A stretch of 6,826 nt of DNA from NCBI GenBank assembly GCA_023435855.1, contig JAEZLG010000017.1, positions 1 to 6,826 of the forward strand. The letters are read 5' to 3'. Every line of letters starts with the position of its first letter. The first letter of the stretch is position 1. The notes below the pieces were generated by a model. That model ran no database searches and was not told the origin of the DNA. It saw only the letters and a list, made by a program, of their open reading frames with translations. This document shows positions 6,156-6,826 of this stretch, piece by piece. The position numbers and the translations under genes were made by a program. The stretch comes from Bacillota bacterium (lineage in GTDB: Bacteria; Bacillota; Clostridia; Christensenellales; CAG-138).

Positions 6156-6826
6156 ATGAAATCGATGAAACGTATCACAGCGATTGCCTTGGCAATGATG
6201 CTCCTTTTGAGCTTCGGCTCATTTGCGCAGGCGGATAGTCCTAACATCGTAGTGACCACAACGGAGCCCGCGTATTCCGTCACGGGCGGTGATACCGTTC
6301 TTGTAAATTTACAAATTGAAAACGTAGGACCTGCCGCTATTACATACTACGCTTCTAATGTTGTGTTCGAGGGTAAACAAAAGTTAGATGCTACAATCGT
6401 CAACTTTTTTCCTTCTAACGAGACTAGCAAGCAAACACTTGCGAGTGGAGCAAAAGGTATCATTCAGGTTTTGCTTAATGTAAAAAGCGGTTCACCAAGT
6501 GGTGTCACGAGCTTTAAAGTTGATCTCAAAGTATCTCCTGACGGTACGACTTTTACCGATGAAATCGAATATTCGGACTATATTTCAGTAACTGTTGCCT
6601 CGGATATGAGCACGCCCGGCTCCGGCGATGGTACCACAACCTCCGCTTTCCGCTTAAGCCCCGTGGACGCTAATGGCAACAAAGTAAGTGCCCCGAGCGG
6701 CAACTATGGCGACAAGGTCACCATACGCATCCCCATCCTGGCAAAAACAAGCGCATCCAACGTCACCATAGCGCCCGTTCTCACAACGAGCCTCGATTCA
6801 TTCCCGTTTGTCATCTCGAATGTGGA
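6156..6826 (+). CDS. Secreted Ig-like (CARDB/COG1361-like) protein, 3' end outside window
   Basis: The frame stays open for 223 codons to the window edge, so the gene is partial. GGGAGA (6141-6146) lies nine bases before ATG. Residues 1-26 form a clear signal peptide: basic MKSMKR, a hydrophobic core (about 7-23), then AQA, with cleavage predicted before D27. Residues 29-147 look like one beta-sandwich domain (IENVGPAAITYY resembles CARDB/NEW3-type repeats). A Gly/Ser/Thr-rich linker (about 150-163) leads to a second domain with NYGDKVTIRIPIL and SFPFVI. It is transcribed with the ABC ATPase 63 bp upstream, with no terminator between. From memory, clostridial operons pair such ATPases with extracellular COG1361-like proteins and FtsX-type permeases; a surface-anchored or MacA-like partner is inference. 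The exact family is not certain. Confidence 0.85.
   Translation, partial: MKSMKRITAIALAMMLLLSFGSFAQADSPNIVVTTTEPAYSVTGGDTVLVNLQIENVGPAAITYYASNVVFEGKQKLDATIVNFFPSNETSKQTLASGAKGIIQVLLNVKSGSPSGVTSFKVDLKVSPDGTTFTDEIEYSDYISVTVASDMSTPGSGDGTTTSAFRLSPVDANGNKVSAPSGNYGDKVTIRIPILAKTSASNVTIAPVLTTSLDSFPFVISNV

Overview
The window reads as a piece of a Bacillota chromosome, most likely from a gut- or rumen-type clostridium. The reasons are strong GGAGG-type ribosome binding sites, TATAAT promoters, mid-range base composition by eye, a leaderless BglX-type GH3 glycosidase, and an ABC ATPase followed by a secreted Ig-like protein. The rank of the organism is inference from gene style; no marker gene is present.

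Positions 1-615 hold no convincing gene. This stretch contains two diverged copies of an imperfect hairpin-forming repeat (about 23-152 and 370-531). Between them lie a G-rich tract and a long GC-rich hairpin (241-303). An intrinsic terminator (552-589) for the leftward gene lies at the right edge.

Positions 616-4018 are a leftward pair: an M20-family metal-dependent amidohydrolase (4018 to 2840), then a GH3 beta-glycosidase (2748 to 616), 91 bp apart with no visible terminator between them. Around 4052-4088 lies a nearly perfect 37-bp palindrome with an extended -10 box (TGGTATAAT) on each strand. It looks like a back-to-back divergent promoter serving the M20 gene leftward and an SGNH/GDSL hydrolase gene (4132-5283) rightward.

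Positions 5284-6826 begin a second rightward unit: a MacB/LolD-type ABC ATPase (5394-6092), then the first 223 codons of a secreted protein with tandem Ig-like domains (from 6156, running off the window). In related operons a permease usually follows, but that would lie outside this window.

All three hydrolases appear cytoplasmic, with no signal peptides. A GH3 glycosidase, an SGNH esterase and an M20 deacylase sharing one control region fits trimming and de-acylation of imported oligosaccharides or conjugates, but this is inference. I see no defence system, CRISPR array, RNA gene, transposase or phage module. Each protein falls in a known family, so I do not claim a new system. The most unusual signals are the palindromic divergent promoter and the repeat-rich left end.
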